Shown piece after piece: positions 1-5,237 of a stretch of DNA of 6,859 nucleotides (within the stretch, counting starts at the first letter, position 1; the number at the start of each line of letters is the position of its first letter). This DNA is from Halobacteriales archaeon (GTDB lineage: Archaea; Thermoplasmatota; E2; JACPAO01; JAHFTW01): the NCBI GenBank assembly GCA_020201445.1, contig JAIVGU010000214.1, positions 1 to 6,859 on the forward strand, written 5' to 3'. The notes beneath the pieces were generated by a model that worked only from the letters and a program-made list of their open reading frames with translations, was not told the DNA's origin and made no database searches. The translations under genes and the position numbers were made by a program.

Positions 1-481
1 AGCTCTTGGTGCGCCGGTGCCAGCGGTGCCCCCGGACCTGGTCGTGGAAGTACCGCTCGTGGTCCCACTCCACCTCGGCCATGGCCAGCAGGTCCCGTGC
101 CATGCCGGGGAGGCGGGCCGCCACGGCCAGGCGGGCGGCCAACTCGTACTCCTTGATGTTCTGCCGCTCGATGCGCCCGGCGCCGTACATGGGAAGGTAC
201 CAGCCGCCCACGAAGCAGGAGGCTGCGATGGCGGTCCCGACGCACCACATCGCCGCGTCGCGGACCCGCCCCGGCCGGGCGCCCAGGCTATGAAGCATCC
301 CGCCGACGCCGGCCCGGTGGTCCAGCTCCTCCTGCATGATGCGCCGGATGCTCGCGCGCTGGCCGGGGTCGCGCACGGAGCGCCAGTGGCCGGCGTAGGC
401 GCGCGCGGCCGCCAGCTCGCTCGCGTAGGCCAGCCGCAGCCGCCGGACGAGAACCTCCCGCGGGCCTTGCCGCTTGGCCAT
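1..481 (-). CDS. Coq7-like / ferritin-fold di-iron protein (C-terminus cut off by window edge)
   Basis: The reading frame opens with ATG at base 481 and stays open to the window edge, giving 160 residues without the C-terminal end. It shows the two-half di-iron pattern of the ferritin-like superfamily. Glu22 lies in the first helix (YASELAAARAYAGHW) and is followed by a first ExxH at Glu52-His55 (EELDH). The second half has candidate Glu105 and then a second ExxH at Glu138-His141 (EWDH). The spacing, the MLHSLGARPG stretch at 62-71 and a hydrophobic segment at about 79-100 fit the Coq7/demethoxyubiquinone hydroxylase group better than rubrerythrin. Coq7 enzymes hydroxylate a quinone precursor at the membrane. 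The substrate here cannot be told, and an uncharacterised ferritin-like protein is the main alternative. No start codon lies in frame just upstream. A TATA-like element about 27 nt before the ATG supports this start. Confidence 0.75.
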   Translation of the reverse strand, partial: MAKRQGPREVLVRRLRLAYASELAAARAYAGHWRSVRDPGQRASIRRIMQEELDHRAGVGGMLHSLGARPGRVRDAAMWCVGTAIAASCFVGGWYLPMYGAGRIERQNIKEYELAARLAVAARLPGMARDLLAMAEVEWDHERYFHDQVRGHRWHRRTKS

Positions 482-503
482 GCGGGCAGGACCGAAGGGA
501 GGG

Positions 504-512
504 CCAAAAGAG
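504..512 (-). promoter_or_regulatory. TATA-like element of the Coq7-like gene
   Basis: Read on the minus strand this is CTCTTTTGG, an AT-rich break in very GC-rich DNA. It is centred about 27 nt upstream of the ATG at 481, so transcription would begin at or next to the start codon (a leaderless mRNA). There is no Shine-Dalgarno sequence before that ATG, which agrees. The call rests on spacing and composition only. Confidence 0.4.
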
Positions 513-608
513 TTGGCGCGGAAAACAACGTGCGCAAGGTTGCAATCCGTGGTGCCACGCCTACGTTTCCCTCCGCCCGCGACCTCTGCGGTTCGGCGCA
601 ACGCCTCG

Positions 609-1016
609 CTACGCCCACTCCGTCCGCCGCTGCATGGCCCAGTAGCCGAGGCCGAGCAGGGTCACGAGCGCCGCCGCGTAGGAGAGCGCGGTCGCCACCG
701 GGTGCCCGGAGCGGAACGCCGCCACGGAGACGCCGCCGAAGAGGAGCAGCACCAGGAACGCGAGCAGCAGGACGGCCGGGGCGAGCAGCACCGCCCTGAC
801 CGCTGGCGGGGCGCGGCCGGGCTGCTTGCGGCGCAGGTGGGCCGCCAGCGCGGCGCCGCCCGCGACCACCAGCAGCGGAAGTGCCACGCCGAGGGCCAGC
901 ACGCCGAAGACCACCAGCCCCACCTCGGTGGCGACGAGGCCCTCCAACAACCATTCGAGGCCAGGGCCTATCAAGTCCGGGCTTTCCCTCTCCCGCTCCC
1001 GGGCGGCGGGCTCCAT
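609..1016 (-). CDS. Small membrane protein, three predicted helices, unknown function
   Basis: This 135-residue protein is not recognised. It starts with a short charged segment (RERERE at residues 6-11). Long hydrophobic stretches follow at roughly 27-59, 73-101 and 106-128, split by a basic loop at about 60-68 (HLRRKQPGR), so three or possibly four membrane helices are expected. The ATG at 1016 shares one base with the TGA stop of the upstream THEP1 gene (TGATG), which implies translational coupling. A TTG one codon earlier is possible but less likely. There are no conserved catalytic residues to point to. Co-transcription with THEP1 is the only context clue and does not reveal a function. 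Confidence 0.75.
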   Translation of the reverse strand: MEPAARERERESPDLIGPGLEWLLEGLVATEVGLVVFGVLALGVALPLLVVAGGAALAAHLRRKQPGRAPPAVRAVLLAPAVLLLAFLVLLLFGGVSVAAFRSGHPVATALSYAAALVTLLGLGYWAMQRRTEWA

Positions 1017-1588
1017 CAATAATAGCTCGTCTGAAGGTGGTCCTTCATCAGCTTCTCAATCTTGTAGGGCAGCAGGTTCTTGTTGACCGGCGTGACCTCG
1101 AGGATGCGAACGTCGTCGCGGCGGCGCAGGTCCTGCAGGAGCGGGTTGCGGGACTTCTTGTGCAGCGTCATGATGACGGGCTTCGGACAGTCGAGCGCCA
1201 TCTTGACGACGTCGTTGAACTTCTCGGAGTGCATCTCCATCTTGCCGACCTCGTCGATGATGATGATGTCGACGTCCTCGTCGAGGATGGCGTCGCGCAC
1301 CGCCTTGACGCCGATGCGCTCCAGCGGGTCGATGTCGACGAAGTAGTCGCCGTCGTCGGTCTCCGCCTTGAACTTGGTCTTGAACTCCTTGGAGGCGAAG
1401 ACCTCCTTCTCGTTCGTGCGCCAGTCCTCGACGTAGAACCCGACGCGCTGCGAGCCGTCGCCGGGGCGGTAGGCGCGGGTGATCATGCCGCCGATGATGA
1501 AGTCGTCGCGCTCCAGCTTGCGGCAGATTGCGGCGAGGGTCGCGGTCTTGCCCACGTTGGGCAGCCCCGTGATCCCGATCTTGGGCAT
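1016..1588 (-). CDS. THEP1-family nucleoside-triphosphatase
   Basis: This 190-residue P-loop NTPase has the usual length and layout of the archaeal THEP1 family (human homologue NTPCR), which hydrolyses NTPs to NDPs in vitro and whose cellular role is unclear. The Walker A motif is at residues 8-15 (GLPNVGKT), right after the first beta strand. The strand and Walker B motif are at about 107-113 (DIIIIDE), followed by VGKMEM. The C-terminal VIMTLHKKS segment is also typical. I chose the ATG at 1588 because it places Walker A eight residues in, as in the family. Longer frames would add 55 residues of low-quality sequence that overlap the divergent lipoprotein gene. A GTG four codons upstream is an unlikely alternative. 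The stop overlaps the start of the downstream membrane-protein gene. Confidence 0.92.
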   Translation of the reverse strand: MPKIGITGLPNVGKTATLAAICRKLERDDFIIGGMITRAYRPGDGSQRVGFYVEDWRTNEKEVFASKEFKTKFKAETDDGDYFVDIDPLERIGVKAVRDAILDEDVDIIIIDEVGKMEMHSEKFNDVVKMALDCPKPVIMTLHKKSRNPLLQDLRRRDDVRILEVTPVNKNLLPYKIEKLMKDHLQTSYY

Positions 1589-1637
1589 GGTCTCAAACAC
1601 GACGGCGGCAACCCCGGCGTTCGGGGCATGGTGTGTC

Positions 1638-1646
1638 TTTAGAAAA
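1638..1646 (+). promoter_or_regulatory. TATA-like element of lipoprotein A, possibly shared with THEP1
   Basis: The sequence TTTAGAAAA is the only AT-rich element in the 79-bp gap between the divergent THEP1 and lipoprotein A genes. It is centred about 26 nt before the lipoprotein ATG at 1668, the distance expected for a leaderless archaeal transcript. On the opposite strand it reads TTTTCTAAA and lies about 54 nt from the THEP1 start. If it also serves THEP1, that mRNA would carry a leader of about 27 nt. No better TATA candidate for THEP1 is visible. Confidence 0.5.
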
Positions 1647-1667
1647 GGGGTGCGCCTTGCGCCGCCC

Positions 1668-2621
1668 ATGTTGGCCCGGCCGCTGGCCGCTGCACTCCTG
1701 CTCGCCTCGCTGGCCCTCGCCGGCTGCGTGGGGAGGGAACCGGCCACGACCACCAGCGCGCAGGCGGCGACCGGGCGCGCCCAGCCGCACGGCCTCCTGC
1801 CCCCGGTGCTCCACGTCGGCGACTGGTGGAACTACACCGCGCCCGGCGGCGACCTCTCCTACGTCGTCGCGGCGGACGGCGGCGCCGACTACACGATGGA
1901 CACCGACAACGCGGGGCTGGCGTTCTTCGACGCGCTCTCGGACGTGAGCACCCTGGGGCCCGTGCGCAAGTCCGACCTCGCCGGCAGCCAAGGCGACGCC
2001 CGCGTGGAGTTCTTCAAGTGGCCGCTCACCGACGGCCGCAACTGGACGACGACGTGGGACGGGCTGCCCGTCGCCATCTCCGCCAAGGTCGACGGCGAGG
2101 TGGCGCAGATGACGGCCCGGCGGCAGAACGGGACCGTCTTCGCCACCTATGCCTACAGCAACCGCACGCGCTGGTTCACGGAGCTGGACTTCAAGGACGA
2201 CCGTGGGGACAGCGCCTTCGGGCTGAAGCTGCAGGCCGCGGGAACGGGCTTTCCAGGCAAGCTGCTGCGCTACGCGGTGACGCCCGTGGCCGCGGGCGCT
2301 CCCGCTCCGGCGCCCCGCGTCGGCTACAACGGCGGCTTCACCGTTCCGGCGGGGGCGACCGACGTCTACCTCGCCTTCTCCACCGCGTGCAGCCCCGGCG
2401 TCTTCTTCCTCTTCATGGGGCCCCTGACGCAGGACGCCCAGTCCCAGGGGACCCTCCAGTACGGGCCCTGCGACGGGCCGCACGCCACCACCGTCCCGGT
2501 CTCCGCCACGGGCGGCGACTGGGGCATCGCGTTCGAGTGCGACTCCCCCACCAACTGCACCGCCTCCTACCAGGTCGTCGTGCGCACGCTCACCACGTTC
2601 GAGGCGGGCCAGGCTCCCTGA
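1668..2621 (+). CDS. Exported lipoprotein A, unknown function, paralogue of lipoprotein B
   Basis: The 317-residue product begins with a signal peptide ending in a lipobox (LALAGC, acceptor Cys20), so it should be anchored to the outer face of the cytoplasmic membrane. A Thr/Ala/Gln-rich linker (about 21-42) leads to an all-new globular part with GDWWNY at 51-56. The strongest block is at 92-123, with RKSDLAGSQGD followed by RVEFFKWPLTDG. Lipoprotein B, two genes downstream, shares these features. Outside the lipobox there are four cysteines (ACSPG, GPCDG, FECDS, TNCTA), so two disulfides are plausible. I do not recognise the family and no catalytic motif is evident; a beta-rich binding domain is a guess. 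The ATG at 1668 is chosen because it starts the signal peptide and has a TATA-like element 26 nt upstream. Longer in-frame starts run into the THEP1 gene. Confidence 0.85.
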   Translation: MLARPLAAALLLASLALAGCVGREPATTTSAQAATGRAQPHGLLPPVLHVGDWWNYTAPGGDLSYVVAADGGADYTMDTDNAGLAFFDALSDVSTLGPVRKSDLAGSQGDARVEFFKWPLTDGRNWTTTWDGLPVAISAKVDGEVAQMTARRQNGTVFATYAYSNRTRWFTELDFKDDRGDSAFGLKLQAAGTGFPGKLLRYAVTPVAAGAPAPAPRVGYNGGFTVPAGATDVYLAFSTACSPGVFFLFMGPLTQDAQSQGTLQYGPCDGPHATTVPVSATGGDWGIAFECDSPTNCTASYQVVVRTLTTFEAGQAP

Positions 2622-2652
2622 GGCCGGGCGGCGGACCTGCCCGTGCCCACGC

Positions 2653-2661
2653 CTTGAAAAG
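2653..2661 (+). promoter_or_regulatory. TATA-like element of the PfpI-family gene
   Basis: CTTGAAAAG is an AT-rich patch in the 63-bp gap after lipoprotein A, centred 27-28 nt before the ATG at 2685. This matches the spacing at the other plus-strand genes. It suggests the gene can be transcribed on its own rather than only from the lipoprotein A promoter. Confidence 0.4.
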
Positions 2662-2684
2662 ACGAGGCGCATGATGGGGGGCCC

Positions 2685-3320
2685 ATGCCCGCCCGCGCCC
2701 GCAAGGCCCTCATCCTGACCGCCGACGGCTTCGAGGACCTCGAGGTCCTGGTGCCCATGACCCGCCTGGAGGAGGCGGGCTGGGAGGTCTCCGTCGCCGC
2801 CCCCCGCCACGGCAACCTGGAGGGCGAGCACGGCTACACGGTGAAGGCCCACTACGACCTCGACGAGGTGGAGCCCGAGGAGTACCAGCTCCTGCTGCTG
2901 CCGGGCGGCCCCAAGGAGGGCGGCGCCGGGACCGTGCGCCGCTACCGCGCCGCGCGCCACATCGTGCAGCACTTCATGGAGGCCGAGAAGCCGGTGGCCG
3001 CCATCTGCCACGGCCCCTACACGCTCGTCTCGGCCGGGGTCCTGCAGGGCCGGCGCCTCACCTCGGTGCCGTGGGACGGCGTGCCGGACGAGATCCGCGA
3101 GGAGGGCGGCGAGTGGGAGGACAGCGAGGTCGTCGTGGACGGCAACCTCGTCACCTCGCGCACCCCCGAGGACCTGGCCGCCTTCACCCGCGAACTGATG
3201 AAGCTGGCCGAGCGCCCGGAGCGCAAGCGGTCGCGCGCCAACGCCCGCAAGACCTCCCAGCGCGACGAGAGGGAGGAGAGCGAGGAGTCCCAGACCGTCG
3301 TCTCGGCCCCCGCCGAGTAG
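2685..3320 (+). CDS. DJ-1/PfpI-family protein (class I glutamine amidotransferase-like)
   Basis: This 211-residue cytoplasmic protein has the DJ-1/PfpI fold signatures. TADGFEDLE at 12-20 supplies the conserved Glu17, LLLLPGG is at 69-75, and the nucleophile elbow AICHGP at 106-111 carries Cys108 with adjacent His109. Members include archaeal intracellular proteases, deglycase/glyoxalase-like enzymes and general stress proteins; the exact reaction cannot be told from sequence. The family domain normally ends near residue 170. Here a tail of about 35 residues (177-211), rich in Arg, Glu and Ser, follows and looks disordered. The segment after PGG (PKEGGAGTVRRYR) departs from the more usual PGGxxPDxLR form. 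The gene sits between the two paralogous lipoprotein genes. Two upstream ATGs at 2671 and 2674 are out of frame, so 2685 is the start. Confidence 0.9.
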   Translation: MPARARKALILTADGFEDLEVLVPMTRLEEAGWEVSVAAPRHGNLEGEHGYTVKAHYDLDEVEPEEYQLLLLPGGPKEGGAGTVRRYRAARHIVQHFMEAEKPVAAICHGPYTLVSAGVLQGRRLTSVPWDGVPDEIREEGGEWEDSEVVVDGNLVTSRTPEDLAAFTRELMKLAERPERKRSRANARKTSQRDEREESEESQTVVSAPAE

Positions 3321-3347
3321 CGACCCGCCCACCCCGCGCCCGTTGTT

Positions 3348-3373
3348 CCGCTCGGCAGGCCTTATCCGAGCGG
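3348..3373. repeat. Perfect 8-bp inverted repeat around the lipoprotein B TATA element
   Basis: The arms CCGCTCGG (3348-3355) and CCGAGCGG (3366-3373) are exact reverse complements, separated by a 10-bp spacer that contains the TATA-like CTTAT. The arm centres are 18 bp apart. The position, about 17-42 nt before the lipoprotein B start codon, suits an operator for a dimeric repressor. It could instead form a hairpin that ends the PfpI transcript, although no T-run follows. Confidence 0.5.
3361..3367 (+). promoter_or_regulatory. TATA-like element of lipoprotein B
   Basis: CTTATCC is the AT-richest spot in the gap between the PfpI gene and lipoprotein B. It is centred about 26 nt before the ATG at 3390, again implying a leaderless transcript. 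It lies inside the spacer of the inverted repeat at 3348-3373, so a protein bound to the repeat would be expected to compete with TATA-binding protein. Confidence 0.4.
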
Positions 3374-3389
3374 CGGCCCTCGACGGCGC

Positions 3390-4325
3390 ATGCGTGCCTG
3401 GCCTCTCCTGGCGGCCCTCCTGCTCGCCGGCTGCGCCTCCCCCAGCCCCGCCGACCCGACCGGAACCTCCAGCGCTCCCGCCGCCCCCGCCCCGGACGGC
3501 GGGTTGCCACTGCCGGCCTGGGCGGTGCGCGACCACTGGACCTACGCCATCGGCGGCAGCAAGGCGACCTACGTCGTCACCGCCGACCTGGGCAGCGACT
3601 GGATGGTGGACACCGACTCGCCGGAGCGCGCCTTCCAGAACGCCCGCGACGACGTGAGCCGGCTCGGCCCGCAGCGCAAGGGCGACCTCGCCGGCTCGCA
3701 GGGCGACGACCGCGTCGAGTTCTTCAAGTGGCCCCTCACCGACGGCAAGGCCTGGCAGACCCGCTGGGACCACCAGCCGGTCACCGTCACCGCCCACGTC
3801 CGCGGCGCCACGGCCACCCTGGAGGCCGTCGACGCCGGCGGCGCCCGGGTCTACAACTACACCTACGACGCCGCAGTGGGCTGGTTCCGCAGCCTGCGGC
3901 ACTACAACCCCGACGGCACCCTGCTCATCGCCCTGGAGCTGGAGTCCTCCGGGCACGGCTGGAGCGGCACCGCGGTGCGCTACACGCTCAAGACGCTCTA
4001 CAACGCCACCGGCGCCAACGGCGGCGCCGACGCCAAGCCGCTGCAGCCCGACGCCGCGGCGACCGACCTGTGGCTCGCCTACCACCTGAAGTGCGGCGGC
4101 CAGGGCGGCGGCTTCTCCATCGCGCTCGCCCCGGCGGACCCCGCCGCGCCCAACCTGGTCTTCGACGAGTACGGTTCCTGCGTGGGCGCCGTCGACCACG
4201 AGGTGGCCGTCACCGGGCCGATGGGGTCGCCGTGGACGCTGGCCTACTCGTGGGGCGGCGGCTCGCCCATGACCTACACCGTCGAGGTCGTGCAGCGGAC
4301 GCGGGACGACGTCAAGGTCGGCTGA
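3390..4325 (+). CDS. Exported lipoprotein B, unknown function, paralogue of lipoprotein A
   Basis: The 311-residue product has a short signal peptide with a lipobox (LLLAGC, acceptor Cys15), then a Pro/Ala/Ser/Thr linker (about 16-43) and a domain colinear with lipoprotein A. Shared elements are RDHWTY at 47-52 (GDWWNY in A), the YVV strand, a (V/M)DTD motif at 73-76 and the block at 88-119 (RKGDLAGSQGD, RVEFFKWPLTDG). Two cysteines outside the lipobox (HLKCGG, YGSCVG) align with one pair in A; the second A pair is missing. The C-terminal half is rich in Gly, Tyr and Trp. The function is unknown, and the protein should face outward on the membrane. The start at 3390 opens the signal peptide and has a TATA-like element 26 nt upstream. 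It is one of two copies flanking the PfpI-family gene. Confidence 0.85.
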   Translation: MRAWPLLAALLLAGCASPSPADPTGTSSAPAAPAPDGGLPLPAWAVRDHWTYAIGGSKATYVVTADLGSDWMVDTDSPERAFQNARDDVSRLGPQRKGDLAGSQGDDRVEFFKWPLTDGKAWQTRWDHQPVTVTAHVRGATATLEAVDAGGARVYNYTYDAAVGWFRSLRHYNPDGTLLIALELESSGHGWSGTAVRYTLKTLYNATGANGGADAKPLQPDAAATDLWLAYHLKCGGQGGGFSIALAPADPAAPNLVFDEYGSCVGAVDHEVAVTGPMGSPWTLAYSWGGGSPMTYTVEVVQRTRDDVKVG

Positions 4326-4349
4326 CCTCGGCAGGCCGGAAACGCGGCA

Positions 4350-4367
4350 GGGGCTCCATCAAGCCCC
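4350..4367. repeat. Perfect 6-bp inverted repeat between lipoprotein B and the Cys-rich gene
   Basis: GGGGCT (4350-4355) and AGCCCC (4362-4367) pair around a six-base CCATCA loop in the 59-bp intergenic gap. It could be a hairpin at the end of the lipoprotein B mRNA or a protein-binding site in the promoter of the next gene. No T-run follows, so a classic terminator is not supported. Confidence 0.35.
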
Positions 4368-4384
4368 CCGGCCATCGCAGAGCC

Positions 4385-4696
4385 ATGCGACCCCTCCTCG
4401 CGCTCGCCGCCCTGCTCGCCCTCGCCTCCCTCGCCCCTGCCGCGACCGCCGCCCAGTGCCCGCCCCTCTGCGTCACCGCGGGCGTCTCGCCCACCACGCC
4501 GACGCCGGGCTGCGGCGACTGCGTCGGCCTCGACGCCCACGCCGGGACCCTGGCGCCGAGCGGCTGCGCGGACTGCACCACGCTCGGCGCGCACGTCGGC
4601 GTCCAGCACGACGGCTCCGGGACCACCGTGTCGGCGCAGGTGTGCCGGGGCGGCTTCATCCACCTCTGCCCCGTGGATGAGGACATCACGGCCTGA
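4385..4696 (+). CDS. Small secreted eight-cysteine protein with tandem repeats, unknown function
   Basis: This 103-residue protein has an Ala/Leu-rich signal peptide (about 1-23, likely cleaved after ATAA) and eight cysteines in the mature part (25, 29, 43, 46, 61, 64, 87, 95). Residues 42-55 and 60-73 are tandem repeats of the form GCxDCxxLxAHxG with an 18-residue period, each giving CxxC followed by His six residues later. The first pair (CPPLC, 25-29) may be a degenerate unit. The cysteines could form disulfides outside the cell, or the CxxC-His sets could bind metal. Nearly every codon ends in G or C, as in neighbouring genes, so the frame is credible. It ends 17 bp before the convergent Nudix gene. 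I know no matching family. Confidence 0.7.
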   Translation: MRPLLALAALLALASLAPAATAAQCPPLCVTAGVSPTTPTPGCGDCVGLDAHAGTLAPSGCADCTTLGAHVGVQHDGSGTTVSAQVCRGGFIHLCPVDEDITA

Positions 4697-4713
4697 CAAG
4701 GGCGGCGCAGCGC

Positions 4714-5142
4714 CTATTCGAAGTCGATGCCCAGCTTCGCGCCCATCTCGGCGTAGGGGTCCTCGGGGAACGCCAGCCGCTCGCCGCGCGGCAGCCGGCT
4801 GAACCAGCGGGCCTCCCCCACCGCGGCGTCCTCCGCGTCGCCGGTCTCGGCGCCCAGGCCGCCGGTGAAGACGTAACAGGTGCCGTTGGGCTTCTGGAGC
4901 TTCATCACGAACTTGGGGGACGACAGCAGGTGGCCGGTCTCCTCGCGGAACTCCCGCAGCGCGCAGTGGACCGGGCCCTCGCCGCCCTCCAGCTTGCCGC
5001 CGGGCAGCTCCCAGCCGCGCGCCTTGTGCTGGACCATCAGGAACTCCCGCCCGTCGCGGCTCTCGCGGATGGCGACGATGACCGTGTACTCCTTCTTGGG
5101 CGCGGTTGCGGGCATCTCCTGGGCCTCCGAGCCTGCGGTCAT
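4714..5142 (-). CDS. Nudix hydrolase
   Basis: The 142-residue product carries a full Nudix box, Gx5Ex7RExxEExG, at residues 49-70: Gly49, Glu55, Arg63-Glu64, Glu67-Glu68 and Gly70. The glutamates bind the divalent metal used to split a nucleoside diphosphate linked to another group. GWELPGG just before the box is typical of MutT-like members, which sanitise oxidised nucleotides or act on dinucleotides and nucleotide sugars; the substrate is not predictable. The start is ambiguous. The ATG at 5142 overlaps a TGA (ATGA) and has GGAGG only one base away. The internal ATG at 5115 (Met10) has GGAGG eight bases upstream and would give a 133-residue protein starting close to the first strand. The gene is the last visible one in the NOP2/Sun-Nip7 cluster and converges on the Cys-rich gene. 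Confidence 0.92.
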   Translation of the reverse strand: MTAGSEAQEMPATAPKKEYTVIVAIRESRDGREFLMVQHKARGWELPGGKLEGGEGPVHCALREFREETGHLLSSPKFVMKLQKPNGTCYVFTGGLGAETGDAEDAAVGEARWFSRLPRGERLAFPEDPYAEMGAKLGIDFE

Positions 5143-5237
5143 TCCTCCTCGCCCCCGTCCGGCGCTGGCGCACCGGAAGGTCCACTCGCTTCGCTCGTTG
5201 GCGAGGAACGCCCTGTGGTCATTCCTCGCCCCCGTCC
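5132..5237. repeat. Direct repeat pair at the Nip7-Nudix junction
   Basis: Copies at 5132-5160 (29 bp) and 5212-5237 (26 bp) match at every position except one substitution and one 3-bp indel (an extra CTC in the left copy). Each copy covers, in minus-strand order, a DGGEE coding tail, a GAGGA ribosome-binding-like run and an ATGACC start. The repeat therefore duplicates a stop/start junction, with about 51 bp of unrelated sequence between the copies. Confidence 0.75.
5139..5222 (-). other. 27-codon mini-ORF between Nip7 and the Nudix gene, doubtful
   Basis: An ATG overlaps the Nip7 stop (ATGA at 5219-5222) and the frame closes with a TGA that overlaps the Nudix ATG (ATGA at 5139-5142). The peptide begins MTTGRSSPTSEASG and ends DGGEEE. 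About ten of its 27 codons end in A or T, against very few in the neighbouring genes, so it does not look selected for protein. It is more likely a by-product of the junction duplication, though ribosomes could cross it and keep the genes coupled. Confidence 0.2.

Noticed and set aside
17..799. 260-codon plus-strand frame at the left end
   Set aside because: It is antisense to the di-iron protein and the membrane protein, is Pro/Arg/Gly-rich and lacks any motif.
1589..1753. Extended N-terminus of 55 residues for the THEP1 protein
   Set aside because: It would overlap the signal-peptide region of lipoprotein A and push Walker A far from the N-terminus, unlike the family.
2625..2643. Stem-loop CGGGC/GCCCG after lipoprotein A as a terminator
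   Set aside because: The stem has only 5 bp with a 9-base loop and no T-run; such pairings are common by chance at this GC content.
1593..4199. 868-codon open frame on the minus strand opposite the lipoprotein and PfpI genes
   Set aside because: Its translation is a Gly/Ala/Val/Arg-rich low-complexity sequence with no domain, and it lies fully antisense to three well-supported genes. High GC suppresses stop codons, so long antisense frames are expected here.
3071..4384. Long plus-strand frame running into the Cys-rich protein
   Set aside because: The part before 4385 overlaps the PfpI and lipoprotein B genes in another frame and is Arg/Pro/Gly-rich shadow sequence. Only the segment from the signal peptide onward is credible.
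4704..4714. GGCGC-A-GCGCC dyad between the convergent Cys-rich and Nudix genes
   Set aside because: The central gap is one base, so no stable hairpin forms as written, and there is no T-run on either strand.
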